A stretch of DNA of 64,000 nucleotides from Kuafuiihalomonas sp039024635 (GTDB lineage: Bacteria; Myxococcota; Kuafuiibacteriia; Kuafuiibacteriales; Kuafuiibacteriaceae): assembly GCA_039024635.1 (NCBI GenBank), contig JBCCQA010000007.1, forward strand, positions 124,001 to 188,000, in the 5' to 3' direction. The stretch's first letter is position 1, and every line of letters starts with the position of its first letter. The notes below the pieces were generated by a model. It saw only the letters and a list, made by a program, of their open reading frames with translations, had not been told where the DNA came from and made no database searches. This document shows, one piece after another, positions 33,546-42,849 of the stretch. A program made the translations under genes and the position numbers.

Positions 33546-35564
33546 TCAGCGACGGCGACGGAGGCCGAAGCCTCCCAGGAGCAGGAGCCACGGCCACAGC
33601 GAAACGAGGGAGCCCCCGACGCCCACGGCGCTACATTCACAGGAGTCGTCGTCGAAGGTGAGGCCGTCGGTTCGCATGCCTACGTCGCCCGAGCGCGTGC
33701 CCATGTCGCTACCTGGACTGAGGTCGCGCATGGAGCCTCCGTCCGAGCCGCCGTCGTCGGGACCTCCGTCACTCGAAACACCGGCATCAAACGTGGGTCC
33801 AACGTCTGGCGACTCACCGCCGTCGGGTACCGAGGCCATGTCGGGCCCCACGCCGGCATCACCGGGCACGCCCATGTCCATCCCGCAACCCATGATGGGC
33901 TGGTTGTTGCATGTCGTGCCCGCGCACATGTCCAGGGTGCAGGGGTCGAAGTCGTCGCAGTCGGCGTCCAGCGTACAACAGCCAGCCGCCGGCTGAACGT
34001 CGCAAGTCCCGGCCATGGTGCAGGTCTCCACCGTGCAGGCATCTCCGTCGTCACAGTCGGCGTCGACGGCGCAGCAGCCCATGATGTCCTGGGCCACGCA
34101 GCGGAGGATGCCCGGATCACAGGCATCCATGGTGCAGGCATTCCCATCGTCGCAGTCGGCGTCGACGGCGCAGCAGCCCGCGATGGCGCCGTTGCTGCAG
34201 CTGCCGCCGGGGCCGCTGCACACGTCGGTCGTACAGGCATCGCCGTCGTCGCAGTCACCGTCGCTCAGGCAGCAGTTCGGGTCGGCGACGCTGTTGCAAG
34301 TCCCACCCGGTCCGCAGCTATCGGTCGTGCAGGCGTTCCCGTCGTCGCAGTCGGCGTCGGCCACGCAGCAGTTGGGAATGGCGTCGAAGTCGCAAGTCAG
34401 GTTCGCGACGTCGCATGTGTCGGTCGTGCAGGCCGAGGCGTCACCGCAGTCGGCGTCGAGCTCGCAGCAGTTGCTGATGGGGTTGTTCAGGCAGCTGCCT
34501 CCCGGGCCCGGGCTGCAGACGTCAGCCGTGCAGGGGTCCATGTCGTCGCAGTCGGCGTCGGTAGCACAGCAGTTGGCGCGGGGCGTGGAGGTGCAGGTAC
34601 CGCCGGGGCCCGAGCATATGTCGTCGGTGCAGGCGTTCCCGTCGTCGCAGTCGGCGTCGACGTTGCAGCAGCCGCCCACCGGCGTCGAACTGCAGCCGCC
34701 TGGCTCTACGCAGGACTCGGCCGTACAGAGGTCGCCGTCGTCGCAGACCAAGGGTGTGCCCGGCGTACACACGCCGGCCTGACAGGCTTCGGTTCCGTTG
34801 CAGGTGATCCCATCGGGGCAGGCGAGACCGTCCGGCGCTTGCCCGTCTGCGGGGCAAAGTCCCGAGAGTCCATCGCAAGCCTCGGCGGGATCGCAGTCGC
34901 CGGTCCCGGCCCGACACTCAACGCCGGCGCCGACGAGGATGTCGGTGGGGCAGGCGGGGTCGACGCCGTCGCAGGCCTCGTCCACGTCGCAAAGACCGAC
35001 CGCGGGTCGGCAAACCGTCCCCAAGGATTCGAGGTCGTCGATGGGGCAGGCCGCCGTCACGCCATCGCAGCTCTCGGCCGGGTCACAGCCCCCCGCGCTG
35101 GCTCGACACTCAACGTCCGCCGCCTCCAGCGAATCGGCCGGACAGCTGGCCGAGCTGCCGCTACACCGCTCCTCGGGGTCACAGTCGCCGGCGCTCGGGC
35201 GACACACCGCGCCCGCGGGCTCGAAGGCGTCGGCGGGGCAATTCGGGCTCTGTCCTGTGCAGGCCTCCAGCACGTCGCAGTCTCCCGACTCAACCCGGCA
35301 GAACGTGCCCGCAGCCGAGAAAGTGTCGTTGGGGCAGAGCGCGTTGACGCCGTCACAAGTCTCGGTCTGGTCGCAGGGCCCAATGGAGGAACGACAAACG
35401 GTCCCTGCCGAGGCCAGCGCGCATGCCGAGCTACAGCAGTCGCCATCGTCGGTGTTCCCGTCGTCACAGGACTCACCGGCTTCGAGAACGCCATTTCCAC
35501 ACACTTGGGCCGAGGCCGCGGCGGGGCCCAAGAGGCACAAGAAGATCGCAAGGAGCTGCTTCAC
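33546..35564 (-). CDS. Cys-rich repeat surface protein with MYXO-CTERM-like anchor
   Basis: A 672-residue exported protein. After signal peptide MKQLLAIFLCLLGPAAASA and a CGNGVLEAGESCDDGN module come about seven disintegrin-like repeats (CDPAEACDGLSGLCPAD type, about residues 55-270), then about ten repeats of the form CxxDADCDDGNACTxDxC ending in CC (about 280-560), then a Pro/Asp/Gly linker. The C-terminus has a Cys-Glu-Cys motif, a hydrophobic helix (LVSLWPWLLLLGGFG) and RRRR, the plan of MYXO-CTERM signals processed by a rhombosortase/myxosortase-type protease. It is probably lipid- or surface-anchored. The DNA is strongly repetitive. Confidence 0.88.
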   Translation of the reverse strand: MKQLLAIFLCLLGPAAASAQVCGNGVLEAGESCDDGNTDDGDCCSSACALASAGTVCRSSIGPCDQTETCDGVNALCPNDTFSAAGTFCRVESGDCDVLEACTGQSPNCPADAFEPAGAVCRPSAGDCDPEERCSGSSASCPADSLEAADVECRASAGGCDPAESCDGVTAACPIDDLESLGTVCRPAVGLCDVDEACDGVDPACPTDILVGAGVECRAGTGDCDPAEACDGLSGLCPADGQAPDGLACPDGITCNGTEACQAGVCTPGTPLVCDDGDLCTAESCVEPGGCSSTPVGGCCNVDADCDDGNACTDDICSGPGGTCTSTPRANCCATDADCDDMDPCTADVCSPGPGGSCLNNPISNCCELDADCGDASACTTDTCDVANLTCDFDAIPNCCVADADCDDGNACTTDSCGPGGTCNSVADPNCCLSDGDCDDGDACTTDVCSGPGGSCSNGAIAGCCAVDADCDDGNACTMDACDPGILRCVAQDIMGCCAVDADCDDGDACTVETCTMAGTCDVQPAAGCCTLDADCDDFDPCTLDMCAGTTCNNQPIMGCGMDMGVPGDAGVGPDMASVPDGGESPDVGPTFDAGVSSDGGPDDGGSDGGSMRDLSPGSDMGTRSGDVGMRTDGLTFDDDSCECSAVGVGGSLVSLWPWLLLLGGFGLRRRR

Positions 35565-35612
35565 GGCTACGCTCCCATTCGGCCAGGAAGGCCGCGGCGC
35601 GCGGCCGATGTC

Positions 35613-36827
35613 TCACTCCGAGACGCGAAGAGCCGAGAAATCGTGACCGGTGGGCTGCTGAAAGACCCTGAGGTCGAAGGCGGGCAGGGCGGCCAAGACG
35701 TGATCGAAGATGTCGGCCTGGATGGCTTCGTAATTGGCCCAGACCTGGTCCTTGGAGAATACGTAGATCTGAAGGGGCAGACCCTCGCTCGTCGGGGCCA
35801 GCTGGCGGACCAAGAATGTCATGTCCTTGTGAATCATCGGGTGGGCGCGAAGATAGGCCACCAGATAGGCTCGCAGGGTGCCGATGTTCGTGAGTCGTCG
35901 GCCGTTGATGGGGCTCTTGGGGTCGACCGCATTGGCTTCGTTCCAGGTCCGGATCTCCTCCAGCCTCGCCGGCAGGTAGTCCCGGAGAAGGGCGACCTTG
36001 GAGAGTGACTCTACGTCTACAGGCTCCAAGAAGCGGATGGACCGCATGTCCAGGTTCACGGCGCGGGCGATGCGGCGACCACCCGACTCACTCATGCCTC
36101 GCCAGTTGCGGAAGGATTCCTGCATCAATTTGGCGGTGGGGATGGTGCTGATCGTCTTGTCCCAATTCTGGACCTTGACCGTATAGAGAGCGATGTCCAC
36201 GACGTCGCCGTCGGCCCCGTACTGGGGCATAGAGATCCAGTCTCCGACGCGGACGATGTCGTTGGTCGTGAGTTGAACGCTGGCGACGAAGGACAGAATG
36301 GTGTCGCGGAAAACGAGGAGCAGGACCGCCGTCGCCGCACCCAGGCCGCTGAGGATGCCCCACGGGGACTGATCGAGCACCGTCGAGATGAGGACGATGA
36401 TCCCGATGGCGCTGATGACGATCTGCACGACCTGGATGTAGCCCTTGATGGGGAAGCTCTTGGCCCGCTCCGTGCGCTGGTAGATCTCACTGACTGCACT
36501 CAGAGTCCGGCTCAGGACCAGGACCACGAGCAGGATGATGTAGATGACGACGAAGCGCTGCAGGACCTCTTGGAGCTCGGGGTCCTCCAGCCGGTAGGCC
36601 GAATAGAATAAGACCAGGGCGGGCGCGATCCAGGCGAGGCGTCGAAAGACGCCCTTGTCCAAGAGGACGTCGTCCCAGTCGGTGGGCGTCTTTCGGACCA
36701 GGCGCTCGACCACCCGAATGATGACTTGCCGAGTGACGACGTAGGCGACGATGCAGCCGAGCAAGATGCCCAAGAGCTCCCCGCCCAGCCGGAGCTCCCG
36801 CCCGTAGGTCTCCAGCAGCTCGCTCAT
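35613..36827 (-). CDS. MscS-family mechanosensitive channel (YbdG-like)
   Basis: A 404-residue inner-membrane protein with about five N-terminal helices (ILLGCIVAYVVTRQVII; VVIYIILLVVLVLS; VQIVISAIGIIVLIS) leading to the pore-lining MscS segment (SGLGAATAVLLLVFRDTILSF) and the beta domain (VRVGDWISMP; DGDVVDIALYTVKVQNWD; TIPTAKLM). The helix-rich N-terminus and C-terminal FRNWRGMSESGGRRIARAVN region resemble YbdG. It should relieve osmotic downshock. Its start overlaps the stop of the upstream lipoprotein gene by 4 bases. Confidence 0.92.
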   Translation of the reverse strand: MSELLETYGRELRLGGELLGILLGCIVAYVVTRQVIIRVVERLVRKTPTDWDDVLLDKGVFRRLAWIAPALVLFYSAYRLEDPELQEVLQRFVVIYIILLVVLVLSRTLSAVSEIYQRTERAKSFPIKGYIQVVQIVISAIGIIVLISTVLDQSPWGILSGLGAATAVLLLVFRDTILSFVASVQLTTNDIVRVGDWISMPQYGADGDVVDIALYTVKVQNWDKTISTIPTAKLMQESFRNWRGMSESGGRRIARAVNLDMRSIRFLEPVDVESLSKVALLRDYLPARLEEIRTWNEANAVDPKSPINGRRLTNIGTLRAYLVAYLRAHPMIHKDMTFLVRQLAPTSEGLPLQIYVFSKDQVWANYEAIQADIFDHVLAALPAFDLRVFQQPTGHDFSALRVSE

Positions 36828-37435
36828 CGCGGCGGCGCCTCAGCGTAGGGCCAAATCCGCAGATCGTCGTAGTGAAGGTGGCTCTGCCAGTTCGAAAAGG
36901 CGAAGCGATCGTGACCCGGCCCCGAGAGGGGTTCGGGGTCGTCGAACTCCAGGTAAAGCGCTCCATCCACGTACCAGTCGATATCGCCCCCCTTCTTTTC
37001 GATGCGCCAAAGCTGCTTGCTCTTCCCCTTGACGCCGGTGGGCTTCTTGCACTTTCGATCGCGACCGTGTTCGTCCAGACGGGCAATGCAGGAACGCTCG
37101 TTGTCCCAGCCCCCCATGATGAAGACGTAGCCTGTCGAGTGTCGCAGGCCGTCCGCCATGAGCTCGACCTTGGCATCGACGCCGTGACCGGTTCGGACTT
37201 CGACCTGCACCACCACGTCGGCCGGCAGGGCGGCCTTCAGGAAGAGGGGGGCATTGTTGCCGCCGTAGCTCTCGATCCGTCCGTCCTGGATGTGCCAGAC
37301 CCCGCCCGACGGAAACCAGTCAGGGCCGAGTTCGGACCGCTCGAAGTCGTCGCTGAAGGGGACCTCGGTCGTGGCTTCGTCGTGGGTGTGACAGGCAGGA
37401 AGGGCCAGGGCGATAAGGGGCAGCAGGAGCCGCAT
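36824..37435 (-). CDS. Lipoprotein with concanavalin-like fold
   Basis: A 203-residue lipoprotein (MRLLLPLIALALPACHTHD, lipobox LPAC). The mature sequence, with FSDDFERSELGPDWFPSGG near its start and VWHIQDGRIESYG, follows the beta-sandwich pattern of LamG/DUF1080-like domains, and WYVDGALYLEFDDPEPLSG near the C-terminus is typical of such domains. These domains bind carbohydrates or other ligands; catalytic residues are not apparent. It is cotranscribed with the MscS gene (ATGA overlap), but no functional link is known. Confidence 0.75.
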   Translation of the reverse strand: MRLLLPLIALALPACHTHDEATTEVPFSDDFERSELGPDWFPSGGVWHIQDGRIESYGGNNAPLFLKAALPADVVVQVEVRTGHGVDAKVELMADGLRHSTGYVFIMGGWDNERSCIARLDEHGRDRKCKKPTGVKGKSKQLWRIEKKGGDIDWYVDGALYLEFDDPEPLSGPGHDRFAFSNWQSHLHYDDLRIWPYAEAPPR

Positions 37436-37491
37436 GGCTCCGTTTGTTCCCGCGGAAGCCCGTCAAAGCAAGCTTCCTTCGCCACTCTCGG

Positions 37492-39030
37492 TCAAGGACG
37501 CGCGACGGGGCCGCAGTCTCTCGCCTGCTGCGTCGTGTTGAAGACGTAGCTGACCTCGACCTGGGCTCCGGGCGAAGGCAGCTCGTCGCCGTCGAAGAAG
37601 ACCGCGTTTCCGCCTTCGTCGTAGATCCAGCCCGCGCCTCGGTCGTTCGAGACCACTTCGCCGTCTACGCGGACGCAGACCGGGGCCCGGACCTCGCAGG
37701 CGTCCTCTTCGACCCCCGCTTCACAGCAAGGGACCGACTCGTTGCAGTTTGGGAAAAGGCTGAGGTCGAAGCGCCGAGACAGTCCGGCCGCGTCGAAGCC
37801 CAGTTGGTCGAGGACGGGGCCGTAGTCGTCGGCGCAAATGGACTCGAAGATGCCGTTCTGGCGCAGGACCTCAACGAAGGCCGCGGGATCCTCCTGACAG
37901 CTGCCGTCCACGCAGGGGAGCCCACCGCAGTTGGCCGGGCTGGTACAGCTGGCGGCCCCGCAGATGCCCGGCAGGCCGGGGACGGGGTCCAAGCAGACGT
38001 CCTCGCCGCAGTTCAGACGAACGCCGTCGCAGGCTCGGATGTTGCTGCCAACGCCTCGGGTGTAGAGGGCCAGCTCGATGTACCGACGGCCGGCTTCGCC
38101 GGCCGAGCGATCTTCCTGGCCTTCCTCGAGGCCGCAGCCCGGTTGGAACATCTCGTCCGGTCCATCCAGGTCCGGATTGCCCACGATCGCGCTGGCCGAA
38201 ATCAGGCCGTCATTGCCGCCGCCCTTCAGCGCTTCGAAGCGTCGATAGTGCTGAGGCACGGGACCGAAGCTGTTGTCCTCCTCGTCCGAGACGAAGATCA
38301 GGAAGAGGGGGGCCTGGTCCCGAAGAAAGCCGTCGTTCTCGATGGGGGCCGGCAGATCGAAGCTCACGCTGCCGCCCTGGACCTCAAAGCCGATGCCCAG
38401 CGCCTGGGAGGCCGTTGCGAGGCCTTCCTCGAAGGCAGCGCCCCCGCCGGCCGTGGGCAGCTCGACCATTTCTCGAAAGGCGCCCACCGGATTCGCGGTC
38501 TGCGGGTTCACGAAGCGCACCGGCAGCGTGACGTCGCACTGGCTGTTGGCCGGGTCGCTGTCGGGGTCGCTAGGGTCGGGGGTGCATGCGTTGGGGCCCG
38601 GCCGACAGTAGCGGCTTCGATCGTTGACCGGGGCCACGCCCGCCCCCGGCGCACAGATACCCACTGTGGCCAGTCGCCCCTCATCCCGTCGGTCGGTCGA
38701 GATCACGCCCACGTGATAGTCGGGGGTGTTGCAAGGCTGGCCAGACTGGACGCAGGTCTCGGTGTCGAAGTCACATAGGTCGCCTTCGACGCCGGTTCCT
38801 ACGCAGGAGGTCAGCTGCTGGATGAAACGGTCGAAGTTGGCGGCCAAGAGGGCCTGCTCCTGGACCATGGACTGGGAGTTGTCCACCACCCAGAGGATGT
38901 CGACTTCGGCGGCCTGGACCTGCTCGAACTGGTCAATCTGGGCCGTGGGCCCACTGACTCCGACGAAGCTATCGTCCTCGCAGCCCAGCAGGGCGAGGAG
39001 GCCAATTGCCATGGGCAGGACGCGACGCAC
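37492..39030 (-). CDS. VWA-domain lipoprotein
   Basis: A 512-residue surface lipoprotein. MRRVLPMAIGLLALLGCED has lipobox LLGC. The VWA MIDAS motif appears as VDNSQS (VDILWVVDNSQSMVQEQ, about residue 50), followed by VGVISTDRRDEG and a long Cys-containing insertion, and FVSDEEDNS gives the second MIDAS region. The C-terminus ends in the family's beta module (GWIYDEGGNAVFFDGDELP, then GAQVEVSYVF). It is a Mg2+-dependent binding domain on the cell surface. The pseudogene at 32119-32693 resembles its C-terminal end, so the two are likely paralogues. Confidence 0.9.
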   Translation of the reverse strand: MRRVLPMAIGLLALLGCEDDSFVGVSGPTAQIDQFEQVQAAEVDILWVVDNSQSMVQEQALLAANFDRFIQQLTSCVGTGVEGDLCDFDTETCVQSGQPCNTPDYHVGVISTDRRDEGRLATVGICAPGAGVAPVNDRSRYCRPGPNACTPDPSDPDSDPANSQCDVTLPVRFVNPQTANPVGAFREMVELPTAGGGAAFEEGLATASQALGIGFEVQGGSVSFDLPAPIENDGFLRDQAPLFLIFVSDEEDNSFGPVPQHYRRFEALKGGGNDGLISASAIVGNPDLDGPDEMFQPGCGLEEGQEDRSAGEAGRRYIELALYTRGVGSNIRACDGVRLNCGEDVCLDPVPGLPGICGAASCTSPANCGGLPCVDGSCQEDPAAFVEVLRQNGIFESICADDYGPVLDQLGFDAAGLSRRFDLSLFPNCNESVPCCEAGVEEDACEVRAPVCVRVDGEVVSNDRGAGWIYDEGGNAVFFDGDELPSPGAQVEVSYVFNTTQQARDCGPVARP

Positions 39031-39141
39031 GCCCTTTCATACCGCGCTGGAACCCGCTTCGCTCGGATAAAGGCCGGCTGGCCGGGACGGACCGCGGATT
39101 CGTTGACTGGCCGGGTCGATCCACCCATAGAGTCCGCCCTC

Positions 39142-40881
39142 ATGACCGAGTCCCACCCCCCGCCCGAGCGCGTCCGCTTCGCGGACATGCCCCTCTCGAA
39201 GGAGGCCCAAGCCGGCGTCCAGGCCCTCGGGTACGAGTTCGCCACCCCCGTCCAGGCCGAGGTCTACGAGCGAGCCATGTCCGGGCGGGATCTCATGGTG
39301 CAGTCCAAGACCGGCACAGGAAAAACCACCGCCTTCGGCCTTCCGGTCATCGAGCGGGTCCGGATGGACGGCGGCACCGACCCCCAAGCCCTCGTTTTGT
39401 GCCCGACCAGAGAGCTCGCGGTCCAGGTCTCGGAAGAGCTGGCCGAGCTCGGCGACCCCAAAGGCGTACGCGTGCTGCCCATCTACGGCGGAGCGGCGAT
39501 GGGGCCTCAGCTTCAAAGCCTGAAGGCGGGCTGCGATGTCATCGTCGGTACGCCCGGTCGGATCCTCGACCACATCCGCCGTCGGACCCTGCGCCTGGTG
39601 CACGCCCACACCGCAGTCCTCGACGAGGCGGACGAGATGCTCTCGATGGGCTTCTGGGAAGACGTCACCGCCATCCTGGACCAGATCCCGACGGAGCGGC
39701 AGACGCTCCTCTTCTCGGCCACCCTGCCCGATCAAATTCGAAAGACCGCCAAGAGCGCCATGCGGGATCCGGAGCTGATCGACATCTCGAGAGACGAGCT
39801 CACGGTCGAGGGGATCCTGAACATCGCCTACGAAGCCGACGACCGTCTCCCCAAGCCTCGAAACCTTCTCTACGTCCTTGAGATCGAGAAGCCGGAGAGC
39901 GCGGTCATCTTCTGCAACACCCGGGACGACACCTCCATCGTCGCCGCCTTCCTTCGTCGCCAGGGCCTTCACGCTTTGGCACTCTCGGGTGAGCTAGGCC
40001 AGCGCGATCGGGAGCGCGTCATGCGTCGGATGAAGACGGGTGAACTTCAGTACCTCGTCGCTACCGACATCGCGGCTCGCGGCATCGACATCTCGGATCT
40101 CAGCCACGTCGTGAACTACTCCCTGCCCGACTTCACCGAAGTCTATCTTCACCGGGTGGGACGAACCGGTCGCGCCGGCAAGAGTGGCACCGCCATCTCT
40201 TTGGTCAGTGGCCGGGACCAGGTGACCAAGACCGCCCTCACCCGGGACTTCGGCGTCGACTTTGAGGATCGTGAGCTGCCCGAGTTCAGCGAGATCGTGA
40301 AGCGGCAGGCCAATCGCGTGGCCCTAGAGCTTCAGAAGGCGGCCCGGGACACCGAGGTGACCTCATTCCTTCGACTCTCGCAGCTGATGTTGGAGACCGA
40401 GCCTGCGGTCGAGGCTCTGGCCTTTTTGCTCAAGCAGCACTTCTCTCTTCTGGAAGACGCCCGGGCGCGAGAGCCCCTGGAGCTGGGCGGAGAGAGCGAG
40501 GCCGAGGCCGCTCGTTTCGCCGACGACGACCGTGAACAGCGCCGCGGCCGCCGAAAGGGAGACAAGCGCGACAAGAAGAGCGACCGGGACCGCAAAGAGC
40601 GGAAGGAGCGCAAATCCCGCCGACGAGACGAAGAAGGCGCCACGGGCGGCCGCTTGTTCGTGAACCGGGGGTCCAACGACGGCTACGACGAAGACAAGGT
40701 CCAGGATCTGGTCAAAGAAGCGACGGGCGGTGCGGATATCGGTCGGGTCCAGCTCCGTCGGACCCACAGCTTCGTCGAAGTCAGCCCCGAGGTGGCCGAA
40801 AAGGCGGTCAAGGCTTCGGCCGACGGCATCGAGCGGGAGGACAAGCCCGTGAACATCGAGATCGCCCGCACCCGAGGCTGA
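39142..40881 (+). CDS. DEAD-box RNA helicase with DbpA-type RNA-binding tail
   Basis: A 579-residue ATP-dependent RNA helicase. The Q motif region is GYEFATPVQ, motif I SKTGTGKTT with K61, Ia PTREL, II DEAD (near residue 161), III SAT, V ATDIAARGIDI and VI HRVGRTGRAG. A basic linker (about 470-505, Lys/Arg/Asp/Glu repeats) leads to a C-terminal DbpA RNA-binding fold (GRLFVNRGSNDGYDEDKVQD, then GRVQLRRTHSFVEV). The tail suggests action on 23S rRNA or cold-shock RNA remodelling as in DbpA/CsdA. The ATG at 39142 is preferred to an upstream TTG because it follows the normal start. Confidence 0.93.
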   Translation: MTESHPPPERVRFADMPLSKEAQAGVQALGYEFATPVQAEVYERAMSGRDLMVQSKTGTGKTTAFGLPVIERVRMDGGTDPQALVLCPTRELAVQVSEELAELGDPKGVRVLPIYGGAAMGPQLQSLKAGCDVIVGTPGRILDHIRRRTLRLVHAHTAVLDEADEMLSMGFWEDVTAILDQIPTERQTLLFSATLPDQIRKTAKSAMRDPELIDISRDELTVEGILNIAYEADDRLPKPRNLLYVLEIEKPESAVIFCNTRDDTSIVAAFLRRQGLHALALSGELGQRDRERVMRRMKTGELQYLVATDIAARGIDISDLSHVVNYSLPDFTEVYLHRVGRTGRAGKSGTAISLVSGRDQVTKTALTRDFGVDFEDRELPEFSEIVKRQANRVALELQKAARDTEVTSFLRLSQLMLETEPAVEALAFLLKQHFSLLEDARAREPLELGGESEAEAARFADDDREQRRGRRKGDKRDKKSDRDRKERKERKSRRRDEEGATGGRLFVNRGSNDGYDEDKVQDLVKEATGGADIGRVQLRRTHSFVEVSPEVAEKAVKASADGIEREDKPVNIEIARTRG

Positions 40882-40885
40882 GTCG

Positions 40886-41521
40886 ATGACCGCCACCAAG
40901 ACCGAGACCGAGATGGCGGCCCGGCTCGCGCAGCTCGAGCCGGGGACGAAGCGCCACGAGGTCTTGTCCTGTGCCATCGACTTCAAGCGCTCTTGGTTTC
41001 GCTTGGCCCACCATCTGGTCGAGGTTCGGGATTCGGAAGTCTTCGCGGAGTGGGGTTGGCGGAGCTTCGAGAGCTACGCCCAGAGCGAGCTCCACATTCG
41101 TCGGGACAGCGTCCAGAAGCTGGTTCGTTCCTTCGACTTTCTTCAGTCCCACGAGCGGCCGACCCTGCGGGCGCTGCAGGAGTCCGAAGCCGAGGGTAAC
41201 GTCGTTGCCCTGCCCAGCTACCAGGCCATCGACATCCTGGCCGAGGCTCGCCAGAACCCATATCTATCCGACGAAGACTACCGCGCCCTTCGCGATCAGG
41301 TCTTCCGGGAGGATCCGCCGCCAACCCAGCTCCGCAAGACCCTCAAGGAGCGAGCGCCCGAACCCCCCAAGCCTCCGGAAGAGAGCTCGGTGCGGCTACG
41401 GCGCTGCCTGCAGATGGCCGAGCGCCTGTACGGGCTCCTGATGGAAGAAGACGTTCCGGAGGCCGTCACCCGATCGATGGAGCAGACGGTCGGTGGACTG
41501 CGCCGGCTTCTCGACGAGTGA
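40886..41521 (+). CDS. Conserved hypothetical helical protein
   Basis: A 211-residue, mostly alpha-helical soluble protein that I do not recognise with certainty. The region about 30-85 (KRSWFRLAHHLVEVRDS, EWGWRSFESYAQSELHIRR, DSVQKLVRSFDFL) resembles helix-turn-helix-like proteins found in Myxococcota, and a Pro-rich segment (ERAPEPPKPPEES) precedes a C-terminal helix. A DNA-binding role is possible but not shown. It lies 4 bases after the helicase stop and its own stop overlaps the next start (TGATG), so it may be cotranscribed with both. Confidence 0.6.
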   Translation: MTATKTETEMAARLAQLEPGTKRHEVLSCAIDFKRSWFRLAHHLVEVRDSEVFAEWGWRSFESYAQSELHIRRDSVQKLVRSFDFLQSHERPTLRALQESEAEGNVVALPSYQAIDILAEARQNPYLSDEDYRALRDQVFREDPPPTQLRKTLKERAPEPPKPPEESSVRLRRCLQMAERLYGLLMEEDVPEAVTRSMEQTVGGLRRLLDE

Positions 41522-42849
41522 TGCTGGCCCGGATAGGATACCGATTGGAGCGGCTGTTTCGAGCCGTCACGCCAGATCCCTTCGTTCTTGCCATCTTCTT
41601 GACCGCCTTCGTGGGCGCGGTGGCCTTGATCTGGACGGACTTCGACGGCGTCCAGGTCCTCGACGCCTGGCACGGCGGTCTTTGGCGTCTGCTCGGGTTC
41701 GGGATGCAGATGTGCCTGGTCTTGGTGACCGGCCACGCCTTGGCCGCTTCGCCCCCCGTGCGACGCTTGCTCAAGAGCGTGGCCGACAGACCCCAAAGCG
41801 GACCTGTCGCCTGCGCTTGGGTGGCAGCAGTGACGGTGGGACTGGGCCTGATCAACTGGGGCCTCGGTTTGGTAGGTGGCGCGTTGCTGGCCCGAGACGT
41901 CTCGGCCTCGTGTCGGCGTCGTGGGGTGCCGGCCCATGGGCCGGCCCTGGCGGCCGCGGGCTACGCCGGCATGATGACCTGGCACGGCGGCTTTTCGGGG
42001 TCCGCGCCTCTCAAGGTGACGCGGACCGCCGACCTCATTGAACTCCTCGGACCGGAACTTGGCGCGAAGCTGGCCGTCATTCCGAGTACCGCGACGCTCC
42101 TCGGACCCCTCAATCTCTTCGTCAGCGGCGGGCTTTGGATCCTCCTACCCTTGATGGCCTGGGCTTCGGCGCCACGAGGCGAGGGCGACCCGCTTCCTTT
42201 GGCTGGGGACGGGGCGCAGGAGGACCCGTCCTCCAAAGGCTGGACCGACGGCGTGGCGGTGGGTGCGCTCCTATTCGTTCCCCTAGGGATCCTGGTGGTT
42301 CGCATGTTCGCGCGTGACGGCGTGTCTAGGCTCGACCCGAACGCCGTGAATCTGGTGATGCTGTTCTTAGGCCTCGCGCTCCACGGACGGCCCAGCCGCT
42401 ACCTGGCGGCGGTTCGAGACGCCGTCCCCGGGTGCGGGGGGATTATCCTCCAGTTCCCCCTTTACGCAGGCATCATGGGGATCATGGGTGGGACCGGTCT
42501 GGCCGCCGCGATGGCCGCCTGGGCGGCCGAAGGAGGAGAAGACGGTTTGCTCGTTGGTACCTTCCTGTCCGCCGGCTTCGTGAACCTCCTGGTGCCGAGC
42601 GGTGGCGGGCAGTGGGCCATCCAGGGGCCCATCGCCCTCGAAGCGGGCCTGGGGCTGGGGGTCGCGCCGAGCTCGATCGTCATGGCGGTGGCTTACGGCG
42701 ATCAGTGGACAAACATGCTCCAGCCTTTCTGGGCTCTACCGCTCCTCGGCGTGACCGGGGCTCGCGTGGGGCCGATGCTTGGCTACACGAGTCTGTTTTT
42801 GGTGGCGGGGGGCCTATGGATGGGCCTCGGCCTCATTCTCTTTGGCTGA
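41521..42849 (+). CDS. atoE: AtoE-family short-chain fatty acid transporter
   Basis: A 442-residue membrane protein with about 11 hydrophobic helices. The N-terminus (ARIGYRLERLFRAVTPDPFVLAIFLT, in shorter pieces RAVTPDPFVLA) and the segments WGLGLVGGALLAR, MMTWHGGFSGSAPL and LLVPSGGGQWAIQGPI match the short-chain fatty acid transporter family (AtoE). It probably imports acetoacetate or butyrate-type acids. The ATG at 41521 gives a TGATG junction with the upstream gene; a GTG at 41518 is in frame. The last 36 bases overlap the convergent gene's 3' end. Confidence 0.88.
   Translation: MLARIGYRLERLFRAVTPDPFVLAIFLTAFVGAVALIWTDFDGVQVLDAWHGGLWRLLGFGMQMCLVLVTGHALAASPPVRRLLKSVADRPQSGPVACAWVAAVTVGLGLINWGLGLVGGALLARDVSASCRRRGVPAHGPALAAAGYAGMMTWHGGFSGSAPLKVTRTADLIELLGPELGAKLAVIPSTATLLGPLNLFVSGGLWILLPLMAWASAPRGEGDPLPLAGDGAQEDPSSKGWTDGVAVGALLFVPLGILVVRMFARDGVSRLDPNAVNLVMLFLGLALHGRPSRYLAAVRDAVPGCGGIILQFPLYAGIMGIMGGTGLAAAMAAWAAEGGEDGLLVGTFLSAGFVNLLVPSGGGQWAIQGPIALEAGLGLGVAPSSIVMAVAYGDQWTNMLQPFWALPLLGVTGARVGPMLGYTSLFLVAGGLWMGLGLILFG

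Noticed and set aside
33546..35564. Tandem repeats read as a CRISPR or satellite array
   Set aside because: The repeat periods are in frame with a Cys-rich protein that has a signal peptide and C-terminal anchor.
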